The translations under genes were made by a program, and so were the position numbers. Source: an uncultured Lachnospiraceae bacterium (GTDB taxonomy: Bacteria > Bacillota > Clostridia > Lachnospirales > Lachnospiraceae). Taken from it: 64,000 nucleotides of DNA. Of this stretch, positions 25,659-34,776 are shown one piece after another; the stretch's first letter is position 1; each line of letters begins with the position of its first letter. Below the pieces are notes generated by a model. That model searched no databases. It saw nothing but the letters and a program-made list of their open reading frames with translations, and was not told where the DNA came from. The stretch is from positions 1 through 64,000 of the forward strand of contig CAJTPS010000006.1 in the NCBI GenBank assembly GCA_910578555.1, written 5' to 3'.

Positions 25659-28600
25659 ATGACTAAGGATAGCATTAATAAAGACATCGTAAAATATGAT
25701 GCGTTTATCAGCTACAGGCATTCGGAGTTAGACAGCTTCGTGGCACAGACACTGCATAAGCAGTTGGAAAATTTCAAACTGCCTAAGAATGTGGCGCGGC
25801 GCAAGATGGTGCAGGCAAGGAGCGGAGACTATGCAAATGCTGCGGCAGATGAGCGGCAGGCGTGCTCACATGTACCGGAAACAGATGATACAGTAAGCGT
25901 GACCGAAACAGTCAAAACCAGAATCAGCCGGGTGTTTCGTGATAAAGAGGAGCTGCCGCTGGTGACGAATCTGGCGGACCCGATCACCGAGGCATTGCAG
26001 AATTCCGAGTACCTGATTGTGATCTGTTCACCTAGACTTCCTGAGTCAATGTGGTGCCGCAAGGAGATTGAGACATTCATTGAGATGCATGACAGGGAAC
26101 ATGTGCTGGCGGTGCTGATTGAAGGGGAACCGGATACTTCTTTTCCGGAAGAACTGCTGTATCGGGAGGTGGAAGAAACCGGAACTGACGGTACTGTCAT
26201 TAAGAGAAAAATACCGGTGGAGCCGCTTGCAGCGGATGTGCGCGGTGCGGATTATAAGGAGATACGGCGTAAAATCAAGAGTGAACTGCTGCGTCTTGCG
26301 GCGCCCATGTTCGACTGCAATTACGACGATCTCCGGCAGCGCCACAGAGAGAGGAGAATGCGCAGAATAATTATGACATCCGTGTCAGTCAGCGCGATAT
26401 GTCTGTCATTTGGCCTGATCAGCACGGCGATGGCGCTGCGGATCAAACACCAGAACACACAGATCAAAGAACAGAATACGCAGATCAAGGCGCAGTCGGA
26501 CGAGATCGCCGGACAGGCGGCGCAGATCGAACAGCAATATGAGGAAGCCAAAAGAAATCATGCGATCTCCAGATCAAAAGAAGCCATCGGCTATCTGGAG
26601 AGCGGTGACCGGATGCGTGCGGTGGCGACGGCACAGGATGCATTGCTTGATCTCTCGGGGACAGGCGGCATAGAGGCTGATGTGGACTATCCGGCGCAGG
26701 CAGTGTATGCGCTCACGGACAGTCTGTATTTGTATGAGAACGGTCAGCAGATCCTGCCGGACCGGACATTAGAGGCAGATACTGCTGTCAGGGTTATGAA
26801 ACTGTCGCCGCAGGGCAGCAGGATACTGACAATTGACGCTTCCGGGCAGGCGACGGTGTGGAATCCCGCGGATGAGAAGGAACAGATCAGGATCACCGAT
26901 GCGACTTTCCATATCAGCAGCGGAGAGAATGAAGCTGCTTTTCTGGGAGAAGACGGTGTGTTCTGTCCCGTGGAGGACGAAATTGTGCTGTACGATGTGT
27001 CGGATGGGAGTGCGGCGCCGACCTACCGTGTGCGCTGTGAAGATTATGTGGGAATGGTAGTCTCGCAGGAGCAGAAGCAGGCGATCATGATATCGGAGAA
27101 CGGCTATCAGGCGGTTGACTGCGCGCACGGTACGCTTCTGTATGTGGGCGCGTGGGATATGGACGGGCTGACTGCAAGGGCTTCTGCAGAGTGCGTGATC
27201 AGTGAAGACGGCAGGTACTGGGCAGTGGGACTTGTGACACCTTACGGAGAGGAGAACGAACGGCAGGCGGTTGCGGTATACGATATGAGAACGGGAGAGC
27301 GGATTGCAGTCTATCCCATCGACTATGAATACATTCGTTCCATGCGCTTTGACGGGGACAGACTTTATGTGGTCAGCTGTCACAGCGGCGAGATGGACTT
27401 TACACAGGTCACAATGGGCATGAAGAGCAGGCTGCAGGCTTATGATATCCACGGAACGGACAGTCCGGTATGGACTTATGAGCGGTCTGACGGCTGGCTC
27501 TATGATACTGCCTGTTCGGATGCGGAGGACAGCAACTATCTGTTATGCTCCGGATACAGTGACGTGGTGGCGTTAGACAAGCGGGACGGCAGCTATATTG
27601 ACCTGTTCGGTTTCGGTGTGGAAGTGATCAAACTTGGCAGTTACAGCGGAAGCGATGCTTTTATGGCATTTACCAGAGACGGTGTGTGGCACTATCTGGA
27701 CATGAACCGCAGGGAAGACATGGTAGGCACTTTATTTCCGGCATGTACCTCCACGAATGTGATGGATTTTGCGATCGGGGACGGTTATTGTGTGACGCTG
27801 CCTTATGGCAGCAGACGTATGACTCTGTACCGGACCGCATCCGGTGCGGGAATGGAGAAATTTCACCAGGGAGAATACCGTTATAAGGAGGCGGTCGTGA
27901 GTGGTGGCGGCGCTTATATGGCGGCAGCCTGCTATAATGACGGTTATACGACGGCAGTGGAGATGTTTCGTACAGACGGCGGAGAACAGCTGTGGGATTA
28001 CACCGATGATTCGAGCTATATCGGAATGCTTTTCTTTGACTATCATGGCAGGGAGTCGCTTGCATTGATTACCGATGAACAGGTGATGATCCTGAATCCT
28101 GAGAACGGAGAGGTGCTTTCTTCGGATACGTTGGAGATTGGCGGCTCCTATGATTATCTGGGGTGCAGCAGTGCCGGCGACGGCATGGATCAGGAGTGGC
28201 ACCGCTATGTCTACCTGTGGGGGGACAGGACGCTTTGCGCCTATGATCTTACGGATATGAAGCCGGCTTATGAAATATCGCATAAGGAGAATGCAGGCTA
28301 TGATGATGCGGCGGCCGTGTGGAGCCGCGCGGGAGGCAGCGACAGCGGGCAGAAGGACTGCTATGTGATCACGGACAGGGAAGCGGGCGCGCTGCATTTC
28401 TACTGTATGGGTGAAGAAATCTATACTTACGGTGGTGAAGAGAATGCGACACAGCATGATGCGATTAATTACAAATATATTGAGACGCTGTTCTTTGATG
28501 AGAATGAACAGGGAGTGCATCTTAATATCGTCTATATGGACGGCAGGATCACCGGACTGACCATTGATCTTGATCCGGCCGGGTTCTGTACAGCGGAAGG

Positions 28601-28877
28601 AGAAGACGGGATATCAGAGCGATACAACGGACTGGAAGAAGTGATGCGCCGGTATGAACAGACAGGGGATATCTGTATCATGCGGGGCAACGGCGATGCC
28701 TATCTTCTTACGAAAAGCGAGGGCGATATTCTGGCGCGCATGCACGGTTTCCTGTGCTGTGACAGCACGAACGGGCAGATCTATCTGGAGAACAACCGCA
28801 CGATCTACAGACTGCCTCTGTATACACTGGAAGAGATCATCGGGATCGCTTCTAAGATGTGTCAGACCGGACAGTAG
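25659..28877 (+). CDS. TIR-domain membrane protein with coiled coil and beta-propeller-like region
   Basis: ATG 25659 is chosen because GGAG lies six bases upstream; an in-frame ATG at 25647 has no such site. The 1072-residue protein has an N-terminal TIR-like domain (KYDAFISYRHSELDSF to ICSPRLPESMWCRKEIE), with Glu136 at the position of the conserved TIR glutamate in WCxxE. A transmembrane helix at about 236-258 follows, then a Gln-rich coiled coil (NTQIKEQNTQIKAQ). The remaining roughly 780 residues have repeated WD40/PQQ-like beta-strand patterns. TIR domains can hydrolyse NAD in immune proteins or act as scaffolds. Here a cytoplasmic TIR would be tied to an outside propeller sensor. There is no obvious partner gene. 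Confidence 0.8.
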   Translation: MTKDSINKDIVKYDAFISYRHSELDSFVAQTLHKQLENFKLPKNVARRKMVQARSGDYANAAADERQACSHVPETDDTVSVTETVKTRISRVFRDKEELPLVTNLADPITEALQNSEYLIVICSPRLPESMWCRKEIETFIEMHDREHVLAVLIEGEPDTSFPEELLYREVEETGTDGTVIKRKIPVEPLAADVRGADYKEIRRKIKSELLRLAAPMFDCNYDDLRQRHRERRMRRIIMTSVSVSAICLSFGLISTAMALRIKHQNTQIKEQNTQIKAQSDEIAGQAAQIEQQYEEAKRNHAISRSKEAIGYLESGDRMRAVATAQDALLDLSGTGGIEADVDYPAQAVYALTDSLYLYENGQQILPDRTLEADTAVRVMKLSPQGSRILTIDASGQATVWNPADEKEQIRITDATFHISSGENEAAFLGEDGVFCPVEDEIVLYDVSDGSAAPTYRVRCEDYVGMVVSQEQKQAIMISENGYQAVDCAHGTLLYVGAWDMDGLTARASAECVISEDGRYWAVGLVTPYGEENERQAVAVYDMRTGERIAVYPIDYEYIRSMRFDGDRLYVVSCHSGEMDFTQVTMGMKSRLQAYDIHGTDSPVWTYERSDGWLYDTACSDAEDSNYLLCSGYSDVVALDKRDGSYIDLFGFGVEVIKLGSYSGSDAFMAFTRDGVWHYLDMNRREDMVGTLFPACTSTNVMDFAIGDGYCVTLPYGSRRMTLYRTASGAGMEKFHQGEYRYKEAVVSGGGAYMAAACYNDGYTTAVEMFRTDGGEQLWDYTDDSSYIGMLFFDYHGRESLALITDEQVMILNPENGEVLSSDTLEIGGSYDYLGCSSAGDGMDQEWHRYVYLWGDRTLCAYDLTDMKPAYEISHKENAGYDDAAAVWSRAGGSDSGQKDCYVITDREAGALHFYCMGEEIYTYGGEENATQHDAINYKYIETLFFDENEQGVHLNIVYMDGRITGLTIDLDPAGFCTAEGEDGISERYNGLEEVMRRYEQTGDICIMRGNGDAYLLTKSEGDILARMHGFLCCDSTNGQIYLENNRTIYRLPLYTLEEIIGIASKMCQTGQ

Positions 28878-28933
28878 TAAGGCTTGAATTTATTCTTTCT
28901 ATTTTGATATGGCTGTGTTACAATAGAAACGTA

Positions 28934-28989
28934 CGGCGCAGTCTTCATAACCTTGCCACAGGCAGAGGTGTGTTTATTCTGCTGCGCCG
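28934..28989 (+). promoter_or_regulatory. Structured leader of glnS
   Basis: CGGCGCAG pairs with CTGCGCCG across about 40 bases, enclosing an inner CCTTGCC/GGCAGAGG stem. The 3' arm ends directly before the CGAGGAG ribosome binding site, so the stem could affect translation. A TACAAT element lies just upstream at 28917-28922. I do not recognise a T-box or known riboswitch. Confidence 0.45.
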
Positions 28990-29001
28990 CGAGGAGTATT
29001 T

Positions 29002-30723
29002 ATGAGTGAGAATGAGAAGATTGCAACAGGTGACATGACGGAGGAAACGGCGAAGGAAGAGACTGTTTCCAGAAATTTTATCGAGCAGATGATTGACAAG
29101 GATCTGGCGGAAGGCGTCTACGATACCGTGAACACCAGATTTCCGCCGGAGCCGAACGGCTATCTGCATATCGGCCATGCCAAGAGCATCCTGCTGAACG
29201 CCGGACTGGCGAAGCAGTACGGCGGTAAATTTAATCTGCGGTTTGACGATACGAATCCCACGAAAGAGAAGAGTGAGTTTGTGGATTCGATCAAGGAGGA
29301 TGTGAAGTGGCTCGGCGCAGATTTCGAGAACAGACTTTTCTTTGCCTCGGATTATTTTGAGCAGATGTATGAAGGTGCTTTGAAGCTGATCCGCAAGGGC
29401 AAGGCGTATGTGTCCGATCTGACGGCGGAGCAGATGCGGGAGTACCGCGGTACGTTGACCGAGCCGGGCAGGGATGACCCGGACAGAGACAGAAGCGTGG
29501 AGGAGAATCTGCGTCTGTTTGAGGAGATGAAGGAAGGCAAATACGCAGACGGTGAGAAAACGCTGCGTGCGAAGATCGATATGGCTTCACCCAATATCAA
29601 TATGCGGGACCCGATTCTGTACCGTGTGGCACATTTGTCCCATCATAATACGGGTGATAAATGGTGTATATATCCGATGTATGACTATGCGCACCCGATT
29701 GAGGACGCGATCGAGGGAATTACCCACTCGATCTGTACGCTGGAGTTTGAGGATCACAGACCGCTGTATAACTGGGTTGTGGAGGAAACGGAACTCTGGG
29801 AGAAATATCCGCCCAGACAAATCGAGTTTGCAAAAATGTATTTGACCAATGTGGTCACCGGAAAACGGTATATCAAGAAATTAGTGGAGGACGGTATCGT
29901 GGACGGCTGGGATGATCCCAGACTGGTGTCCATCGCGGCGCTTCGAAGAAGAGGGTTTACGCCGGAGTCCATCCAGTTGTTTGTGGATCTGTGCGGTGTG
30001 TCCAAGGCAAACTCCTCCGCGGAGTATTCCATGCTGGAGTACTGTATCAGAGAGGATCTGAAGATGAAACGCGCCCGTATCATGGCGGCGCTCGATCCCT
30101 TGAAGCTCGTGATCGACAACTATCCGGAGGGACAGGTCGAGATGCTGGAAGTCGTTAATAACCCGGAGAACGAGGCGCTCGGCAGAAGAGAAGTTCCTTT
30201 TTCCGGAGAACTGTATATAGACAGGGAAGATTTCATGGAAGAACCACCTAAGAAATATTTCAGGCTGTTCCCCGGCAACGAGGTACGGCTCATGAGTGCG
30301 TATTTCGTGAAATGTGTAAGCTATGAGAAAGACAGCGACGGCAGGGTTACGGTCGTGCACTGCACTTACGATCCGGCGTCCAGGGGCGGCAACAGTCCCG
30401 ACGGGCGTAAAGTGAAGGGAACCATTCACTGGGTATCCGCGGCGCATGCGGTTAAGGCGGAAGTCAGGCTCTACGAGAACATCATTGATGAAGAGAAAGG
30501 CGTTTATAACGAGGACGGCAGCCTGAACCTGAATCCGGATTCCCTGAAGGTGTTACCGGAGTGTTATATCGAGCCCTCCGTAAAGGATGCGAAGGCGTAT
30601 GACAGTTTCCAGTTTGTCAGACAGGGATTCTTCTGCGTGGATTGTAAGGATTCCAGACCGGATGCGCTCGTATTTAACAGAATTGTGTCCTTAAAGAGTT
30701 CTTATGTATTGCCGAAAAAGTAA
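29002..30723 (+). CDS. glnS: Glutaminyl-tRNA synthetase
   Basis: GlnRS charges tRNA-Gln in the cytoplasm. The 573-residue protein has the HIGH motif in PPEPNGYLHIGHAK, RFDDTNPTKE typical of GlnRS, YPMYDYAHPIEDA, and WDDPRLVSIAALRRRGFTP. The KMSKS region is replaced by the variant VVTGKRYIKKL. The C-terminal anticodon-binding beta-barrels end in SFQFVRQGFFCVD. GluRS is excluded by the DDTNP and anticodon-domain signatures. GAGGAG precedes the ATG. Presence of GlnRS in a clostridium means Gln-tRNA need not come only from the GatCAB route. Confidence 0.95.
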   Translation: MSENEKIATGDMTEETAKEETVSRNFIEQMIDKDLAEGVYDTVNTRFPPEPNGYLHIGHAKSILLNAGLAKQYGGKFNLRFDDTNPTKEKSEFVDSIKEDVKWLGADFENRLFFASDYFEQMYEGALKLIRKGKAYVSDLTAEQMREYRGTLTEPGRDDPDRDRSVEENLRLFEEMKEGKYADGEKTLRAKIDMASPNINMRDPILYRVAHLSHHNTGDKWCIYPMYDYAHPIEDAIEGITHSICTLEFEDHRPLYNWVVEETELWEKYPPRQIEFAKMYLTNVVTGKRYIKKLVEDGIVDGWDDPRLVSIAALRRRGFTPESIQLFVDLCGVSKANSSAEYSMLEYCIREDLKMKRARIMAALDPLKLVIDNYPEGQVEMLEVVNNPENEALGRREVPFSGELYIDREDFMEEPPKKYFRLFPGNEVRLMSAYFVKCVSYEKDSDGRVTVVHCTYDPASRGGNSPDGRKVKGTIHWVSAAHAVKAEVRLYENIIDEEKGVYNEDGSLNLNPDSLKVLPECYIEPSVKDAKAYDSFQFVRQGFFCVDCKDSRPDALVFNRIVSLKSSYVLPKK

Positions 30724-30735
30724 AAATATGCGAGA

Positions 30736-30768
30736 ATAGGAGTAAATCTCAAAGAGATCTGCTCCTAT
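30736..30768. terminator. Interrupted hairpin after glnS
   Basis: ATAGGAG/CTCCTAT and an inner ATCTC/GAGAT stem form a hairpin 13 bases after the stop. There is no T-tract, so it may stabilise the 3' end rather than terminate strongly. Confidence 0.4.
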
Positions 30769-30844
30769 ACCGGGAAATGATAAGCGGCAAATGCATAAAC
30801 CCGGGACGGGTAAGTGAAATAGTGTATGATTGGGAGGATATACA

Positions 30845-31705
30845 ATGGCAGGATTATTGTCGGGGTTAGAACAGTTTGGGTTGAGTAACCTGGAAAATAT
30901 GGATTTGTATGAAGCGCCGAAGAAAGACGAGAAGGGCGCTGACGGCAAAGGTACGCAGGCGGTACAGGAGCAGGATTTTCTGTTTGATAAATCTTTTACC
31001 TGCCCGATCTGCGATAAGGAATTCAAGGCGAGAACAGTCAGGATCGGTAAGGCGAAGCTGGCGGGAAGCGACTTAGACTTACGGCCGCGTTATGAGCAGA
31101 TCGACCTGCTGAAATATGATATCATTTTGTGCCCGTACTGTGGTTATGCGGCATTAAGCCGGTTCTTTAAGTTTGTGACGTCTCCGCAGGCGAAGAACAT
31201 TAAGAAGACGATCTCCGCCACTTTCAAACCGCAGAAAGAGACGAAAGAGATCTACACATACGACGAGGCGCTGGAGCGTTATAAGCTGACGCTTGCAAAT
31301 GCGATTGTGAAGCAGACGAGAGCCAGTGAGAAGGCATATATCTGTCTGAAGACCGCATGGCTTCTTCGCGGTAAGGCGGAGCATCTGGATAAGAGCTTGC
31401 CGGATTACGAGGAGCAGAAGAAACAGTGTGAGGATGAGGAAAATGAATTTCTGCGCAACGCGCTGGAAGGCTTCCTGGCGGCGAGACAGACGGAGAGCTT
31501 CCCGATGTGCGGAATGGATGAGCCTACGGTAGATTATCTGATCGCCGTCACGGCTATGCGGTTTGAACAGTATGATGTGTCCAGCCGTCTGATCACAGGC
31601 ATTCTCCAGTCGCCTACGGCGAATCCCCGTATGAAGGATAAGGCGAGAGACATCAAAGAGATGTTAATGAAGAAGATCAAGGAAAAGAATGCCGCCAGAA
31701 AATGA
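30845..31705 (+). CDS. DUF2225 family protein
   Basis: ATG 30845 follows GGGAGG with seven-base spacing and is preferred over an ATG 15 bases earlier. The 286-residue product has two zinc-knuckle pairs, CPICDKEF and CPYCGYAAL, separated by about 50 residues. A helical, TPR-like C-terminal region follows. This layout is that of DUF2225, widespread in Firmicutes with no assigned function. The last codons overlap the next gene by four bases, so it is translationally coupled to a MocR regulator. Confidence 0.8.
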   Translation: MAGLLSGLEQFGLSNLENMDLYEAPKKDEKGADGKGTQAVQEQDFLFDKSFTCPICDKEFKARTVRIGKAKLAGSDLDLRPRYEQIDLLKYDIILCPYCGYAALSRFFKFVTSPQAKNIKKTISATFKPQKETKEIYTYDEALERYKLTLANAIVKQTRASEKAYICLKTAWLLRGKAEHLDKSLPDYEEQKKQCEDEENEFLRNALEGFLAARQTESFPMCGMDEPTVDYLIAVTAMRFEQYDVSSRLITGILQSPTANPRMKDKARDIKEMLMKKIKEKNAARK

Positions 31706-33186
31706 AAGAATTACCGATTCATATTCAGTTACATCCGGAAAGCAGCAAAACATTATACGAGCAGATCTACGAATACATTCGTGAGGAAATCAAGTCGGGC
31801 AGCCTGATGCAGAAGGAAAAACTGCCTTCCGCGAGATTCCTTGCGGATTACCTGCAGGTATCACGCACTACAGTGGACATGGCTTACGGCCAGCTTGTCT
31901 CGGAAGGATACCTGGAAGCGAAACCGCGCAGAGGATATTTCGTCAGCACATACGAGGAACTCAGCGCGATCAACCAGGCGCTCGGGCAGATGCCCGGCAG
32001 GCAGGACGGCGTAAAGGGCATGAGCAGACGGGGAGAATCAGGCACGGAGGCGGAAGCCGGGAGGCGGGGGACGTGTCCGGGAGTGCAGGGACGGGAACCG
32101 CAGATCCGTTACGATTTCTCTCCCAATGCGATCGACATGCGGTATTTCCCGTATGCTACGTGGAAGAAGATCACAAGAAACATTCTCGTGGATGCCAATA
32201 GTAAGATGTTTTCGCTGGGGGAGCCGCAGGGCGATCCGGAGCTTCGGATGACGATCTGCCGCTATCTGCACGGATCGCGCGGCGTTAATTGTGAACCGGA
32301 ACAGATTATTATCGGAGCAGGGAATGATTACCTGCTTCTTTTATTGGAGAAAATACTGGGACGGCATGTCTGTGTGGCGATGGAGAATCCTACTTACACA
32401 AGGGCATACAGGATATTCCGGTCCTGCGCATATCCGGTACGCTTCATCCCGATGGATGAGAGCGGGATGCGGGTAGATTGTCTGCGCCGGACGGATGCAC
32501 AGGTGGCATATGTGATGCCTTCCCATCAATATCCCACAGGCGTTTCCATGCCGATCGGCAGGCGCATGGAACTGTTGAAATGGGCGGCAGAGGCGGAAGA
32601 GCGTTATCTGATCGAAGATGATTACGACAGTGAGTTCCGGTATAAGGGCAAACCGCTGCCCTCCCTGCAGGCATCGGACCATAGCGGCAGAGTGGTCTAT
32701 ATCGGCACGTTTTCCAAGGCGATCGCGCCGGCGATCCGTATCAGCTATATGGTACTGCCGTATCCTTTGCTGGAGCGGTACCGTTGTGAGTGCGGGTTTT
32801 ATGCGTCTACGGTGTCCAGGATCGATCAGACGATCCTGAACGAATTTATACAGGATGGTTATTTCGAACGGTATCTGAATAAGATGCGTAAGCGGTATCG
32901 GGAGAAACACGAATTGATCTTAAATGCGCTGAGATCTTTTGAGCGGGCATTTGACATATCCGGCAGCAATGCGGGACTGCATGTGCTCCTGGCGGACAGA
33001 CAGGGACGCAGTGAAGAAGAACTGGCGGATGTAGCGGCGCGGGAAGGCGTCAGGGTGTATCAGATGCAGGACTTCAGGATGGAAGAGAGTACAGATGCCC
33101 CGGCGATGCTGATTCTCGGTTACGGTGCGCTGACGGGAGAAGAGATCCGCGAAGGCATTTCTATATTAGAAAACGTCTGGCTGTAG
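31702..33186 (+). CDS. MocR/PdxR-type GntR regulator with aminotransferase-like domain
   Basis: The N-terminal GntR winged helix (KLPSARFLADYLQVSRTTVD) is followed by a linker with an unusual Gly/Arg-rich insert at about residues 95-130. A class I aminotransferase-like domain follows, with the PLP-binding Lys339 in GTFSKAIAPAIR. At 494 residues this is the normal MocR size. Such proteins sense pyridoxal phosphate or amino compounds and usually regulate PLP synthesis or GABA-like pathways. No pdxST genes are nearby. The ATGA overlap with the DUF2225 gene implies coupled translation. A perfect 12-bp hairpin overlaps its stop codon. Confidence 0.88.
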   Translation: MKELPIHIQLHPESSKTLYEQIYEYIREEIKSGSLMQKEKLPSARFLADYLQVSRTTVDMAYGQLVSEGYLEAKPRRGYFVSTYEELSAINQALGQMPGRQDGVKGMSRRGESGTEAEAGRRGTCPGVQGREPQIRYDFSPNAIDMRYFPYATWKKITRNILVDANSKMFSLGEPQGDPELRMTICRYLHGSRGVNCEPEQIIIGAGNDYLLLLLEKILGRHVCVAMENPTYTRAYRIFRSCAYPVRFIPMDESGMRVDCLRRTDAQVAYVMPSHQYPTGVSMPIGRRMELLKWAAEAEERYLIEDDYDSEFRYKGKPLPSLQASDHSGRVVYIGTFSKAIAPAIRISYMVLPYPLLERYRCECGFYASTVSRIDQTILNEFIQDGYFERYLNKMRKRYREKHELILNALRSFERAFDISGSNAGLHVLLADRQGRSEEELADVAAREGVRVYQMQDFRMEESTDAPAMLILGYGALTGEEIREGISILENVWL

Positions 33187-33201
33187 CTGCAGCCAGACGT
33201 T
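33172..33201 (+). terminator. Perfect 12-bp hairpin overlapping the MocR gene stop
   Basis: AACGTCTGGCTG and CAGCCAGACGTT flank a TAGCTG loop that contains the stop codon. The following bases (TGTGTAG) are a poor T-tract, so termination may be shared with the hairpins at 33217. Confidence 0.6.
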
Positions 33202-33216
33202 TGTGTAGTGGTATTT

Positions 33217-33270
33217 CGAGTTCGCGCAGCGAATCTCGTAAAGTTAATTTGCGTAGCAAATTTACTTTTA
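33217..33270. repeat. Paired-hairpin repeat, locus 2
   Basis: CGAG-TTCGC-GCA-GCGAA-T-CTCG is followed by AATTTGC-GTA-GCAAATT and a T-rich run. It lies between the convergent MocR and TetR genes, where it could act as a bidirectional terminator. The layout matches the units at 16366 and 37566. Confidence 0.65.
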
Positions 33271-33879
33271 TTATCTTTTTTTGTATGAGATCTGTTTCAT
33301 CATATCCAGATAACCGACGGTCTCCTCGTAGAGCATTTCCGGGTGGAAAGAGTCGTCGTCGAAGTGTGAGCACATCAGCCCGTTGACGGTGTAGTCCATC
33401 ATGGCGTCGAGCTTCTCGAAGGATACCTGTTCTACGAAAAGAGAGCGGTCGGCCTGATTCTTTAAGACGGAGTATACATCACGAATGACGCTGCGCTGTT
33501 TCTCGATCGCCATAAGCGCCTCGCTCACGTTCTCGGTGGCACAGCGGTCAAGGAACTGCTGCATATAAGGATAATTTTTCAGAACCTGCATTTTGGCAAA
33601 TTCAATCTGTTTTCGGATTTCAAAGTAATCGGCTGCGGAGGACGGTACGCCTGTGGTCAGTTCCAGCTTCATAAAGCGGACGCTGTAATCGTGTAAAAAG
33701 GTATAAAGCCCCAGTTTGCTTCCGAAATAATGAAATAAAAGCCCCTTGCTGATGCCGGCTTCTGCGACGATATCGTCTGTGCTCGCGTGCTTGTAGCCGT
33801 TCATGGCAAAGACCTTGAGCGCCGCGTTGATCATGCGGTCCTGTTTTTCTTTTTTTAAATCAAAAAACTTATCGTTCAT
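33271..33879 (-). CDS. TetR-family transcriptional regulator
   Basis: The 202-residue protein has an N-terminal helix-turn-helix of the TetR type (MINAALKVFAMNGYKHASTD, then AEAGISKGLLFHYFGSK). A ligand-binding helical domain without recognisable specificity follows. GGGGAAG precedes the ATG. Upstream there is a direct repeat of CGTATTATTT with 13-base period (33892-33914), within reach of its own promoter. The divergent gene, 350 bp away, encodes an acidic membrane protein, and either gene could be a target. Confidence 0.85.
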   Translation of the reverse strand: MNDKFFDLKKEKQDRMINAALKVFAMNGYKHASTDDIVAEAGISKGLLFHYFGSKLGLYTFLHDYSVRFMKLELTTGVPSSAADYFEIRKQIEFAKMQVLKNYPYMQQFLDRCATENVSEALMAIEKQRSVIRDVYSVLKNQADRSLFVEQVSFEKLDAMMDYTVNGLMCSHFDDDSFHPEMLYEETVGYLDMMKQISYKKR

Positions 33880-34235
33880 AACTTCCCCAATCGTATTATT
33901 TGCGCGTATTATTTATGATTCATCTTCATAGCAGACTTGCCTGACAAAAGCCTGAGCTTCGCGGATTTAAGAGAGCAAAGAAATTGCCGACTATCATAAT
34001 AATATAAAATATCGCAGAAAATATTGACCTTATGAGTCGAATTTTAATATATCACAAATGGAAGGGGGATTCAACGCCTGGGGGAAAACTAGTTTCAGGA
34101 AATTTTTCAGGCACAAGATGTTGTATCTGCTGCGGGGAGACCGAAAAAACATATTTTTTTTGTACATATTCCCTTTTCAATTTGATAAAATAGTATTAAT
34201 ATAGTGATATAACTGACGGTGAAAGGAGAACCCTC
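33880..34235. other. 356-bp divergent intergenic region
   Basis: The region holds the CGTATTATTT direct repeat near the TetR start and several AT-rich runs. AATTTGATAAAATAGTATT near the plus-strand gene may contain a -10 element, but no confident -35 pairs with it. I see no gene in it. Confidence 0.5.
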
Positions 34236-34619
34236 ATGGCAAAAAAATTTGGTAAGATTTTAATGGTGACAGCTGCTCTCGGAGCCGTTGCAGCAGGTGT
34301 GTATTATTATTTACAAGGGAAAGACGATTTTGTAGATGATGATTTTGATGATGACGATGATTTCGATAACTTTGATGAGGATCTGGACGATGACGGCACG
34401 GCGAAGGATGCCGATCGCAATTATGTGGATCTGGATCTCGACAAAGCGGAAGAGTTTAAAGAAGGTCTGAATGCTGTCAAGGCTGAAGCGACAGATAAGA
34501 TTGTGGGAACAGTCAAGGAAGTGACCGATACAGTCAAGGAAGCAGCTGACAAAGCGGAAGTCAAAGTGGAAGAGTTTTTCGACGATGATGACAGCGACGG
34601 CTCGATGGACGCGATGTAA
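34236..34619 (+). CDS. Small membrane-anchored protein with extreme acidic segment
   Basis: GAAAGGAGAACC precedes the ATG. The 127-residue protein has one N-terminal hydrophobic helix (ILMVTAALGAVAAGVYYYL), then a stretch that is almost all Asp with Phe (residues about 31-53). An amphipathic helical region with repeats like TVKEVTDTVKEAADKAE follows, and the end is acidic. The layout is common for short clostridial envelope proteins, but I know no function. It is monocistronic: a terminator follows at 34695. Confidence 0.7.
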   Translation: MAKKFGKILMVTAALGAVAAGVYYYLQGKDDFVDDDFDDDDDFDNFDEDLDDDGTAKDADRNYVDLDLDKAEEFKEGLNAVKAEATDKIVGTVKEVTDTVKEAADKAEVKVEEFFDDDDSDGSMDAM

Positions 34620-34694
34620 GAAGACATAAGCTATGTCGGAGAGCCGCAGCAGCGGTTTTTCCGGAAGAGAATGCAGTTTGATATAAGACATAGG

Positions 34695-34726
34695 AAAGCC
34701 CTGCGGATGATATCGGCAGGGCTTTT
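34695..34726 (+). terminator. Rho-independent terminator after the acidic membrane protein gene
   Basis: AAAGCCCTGC and GCAGGGCTTT form a perfect 10-bp stem with an 11-base loop and a TTTT end. Confidence 0.8.
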
Positions 34727-34753
34727 GACAAAGATTTATTGAAATTATAGTAT
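34725..34753 (+). promoter_or_regulatory. Promoter of the ATPase/ExK pair
   Basis: TTGACA and TAGTAT are separated by exactly 17 bases. The -35 box touches the preceding terminator, so the pair is an independent unit. Confidence 0.65.
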
Positions 34754-34776
34754 AGAGTACGAATAAGGCGGTTGTC

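Noticed and set aside
29793..29913. Damaged glnS because KMSKS is missing
   Set aside because: The VVTGKRYIKKL variant is followed by intact WDDPR and RRRGFTP motifs and the gene is full length, so this is a natural variant.
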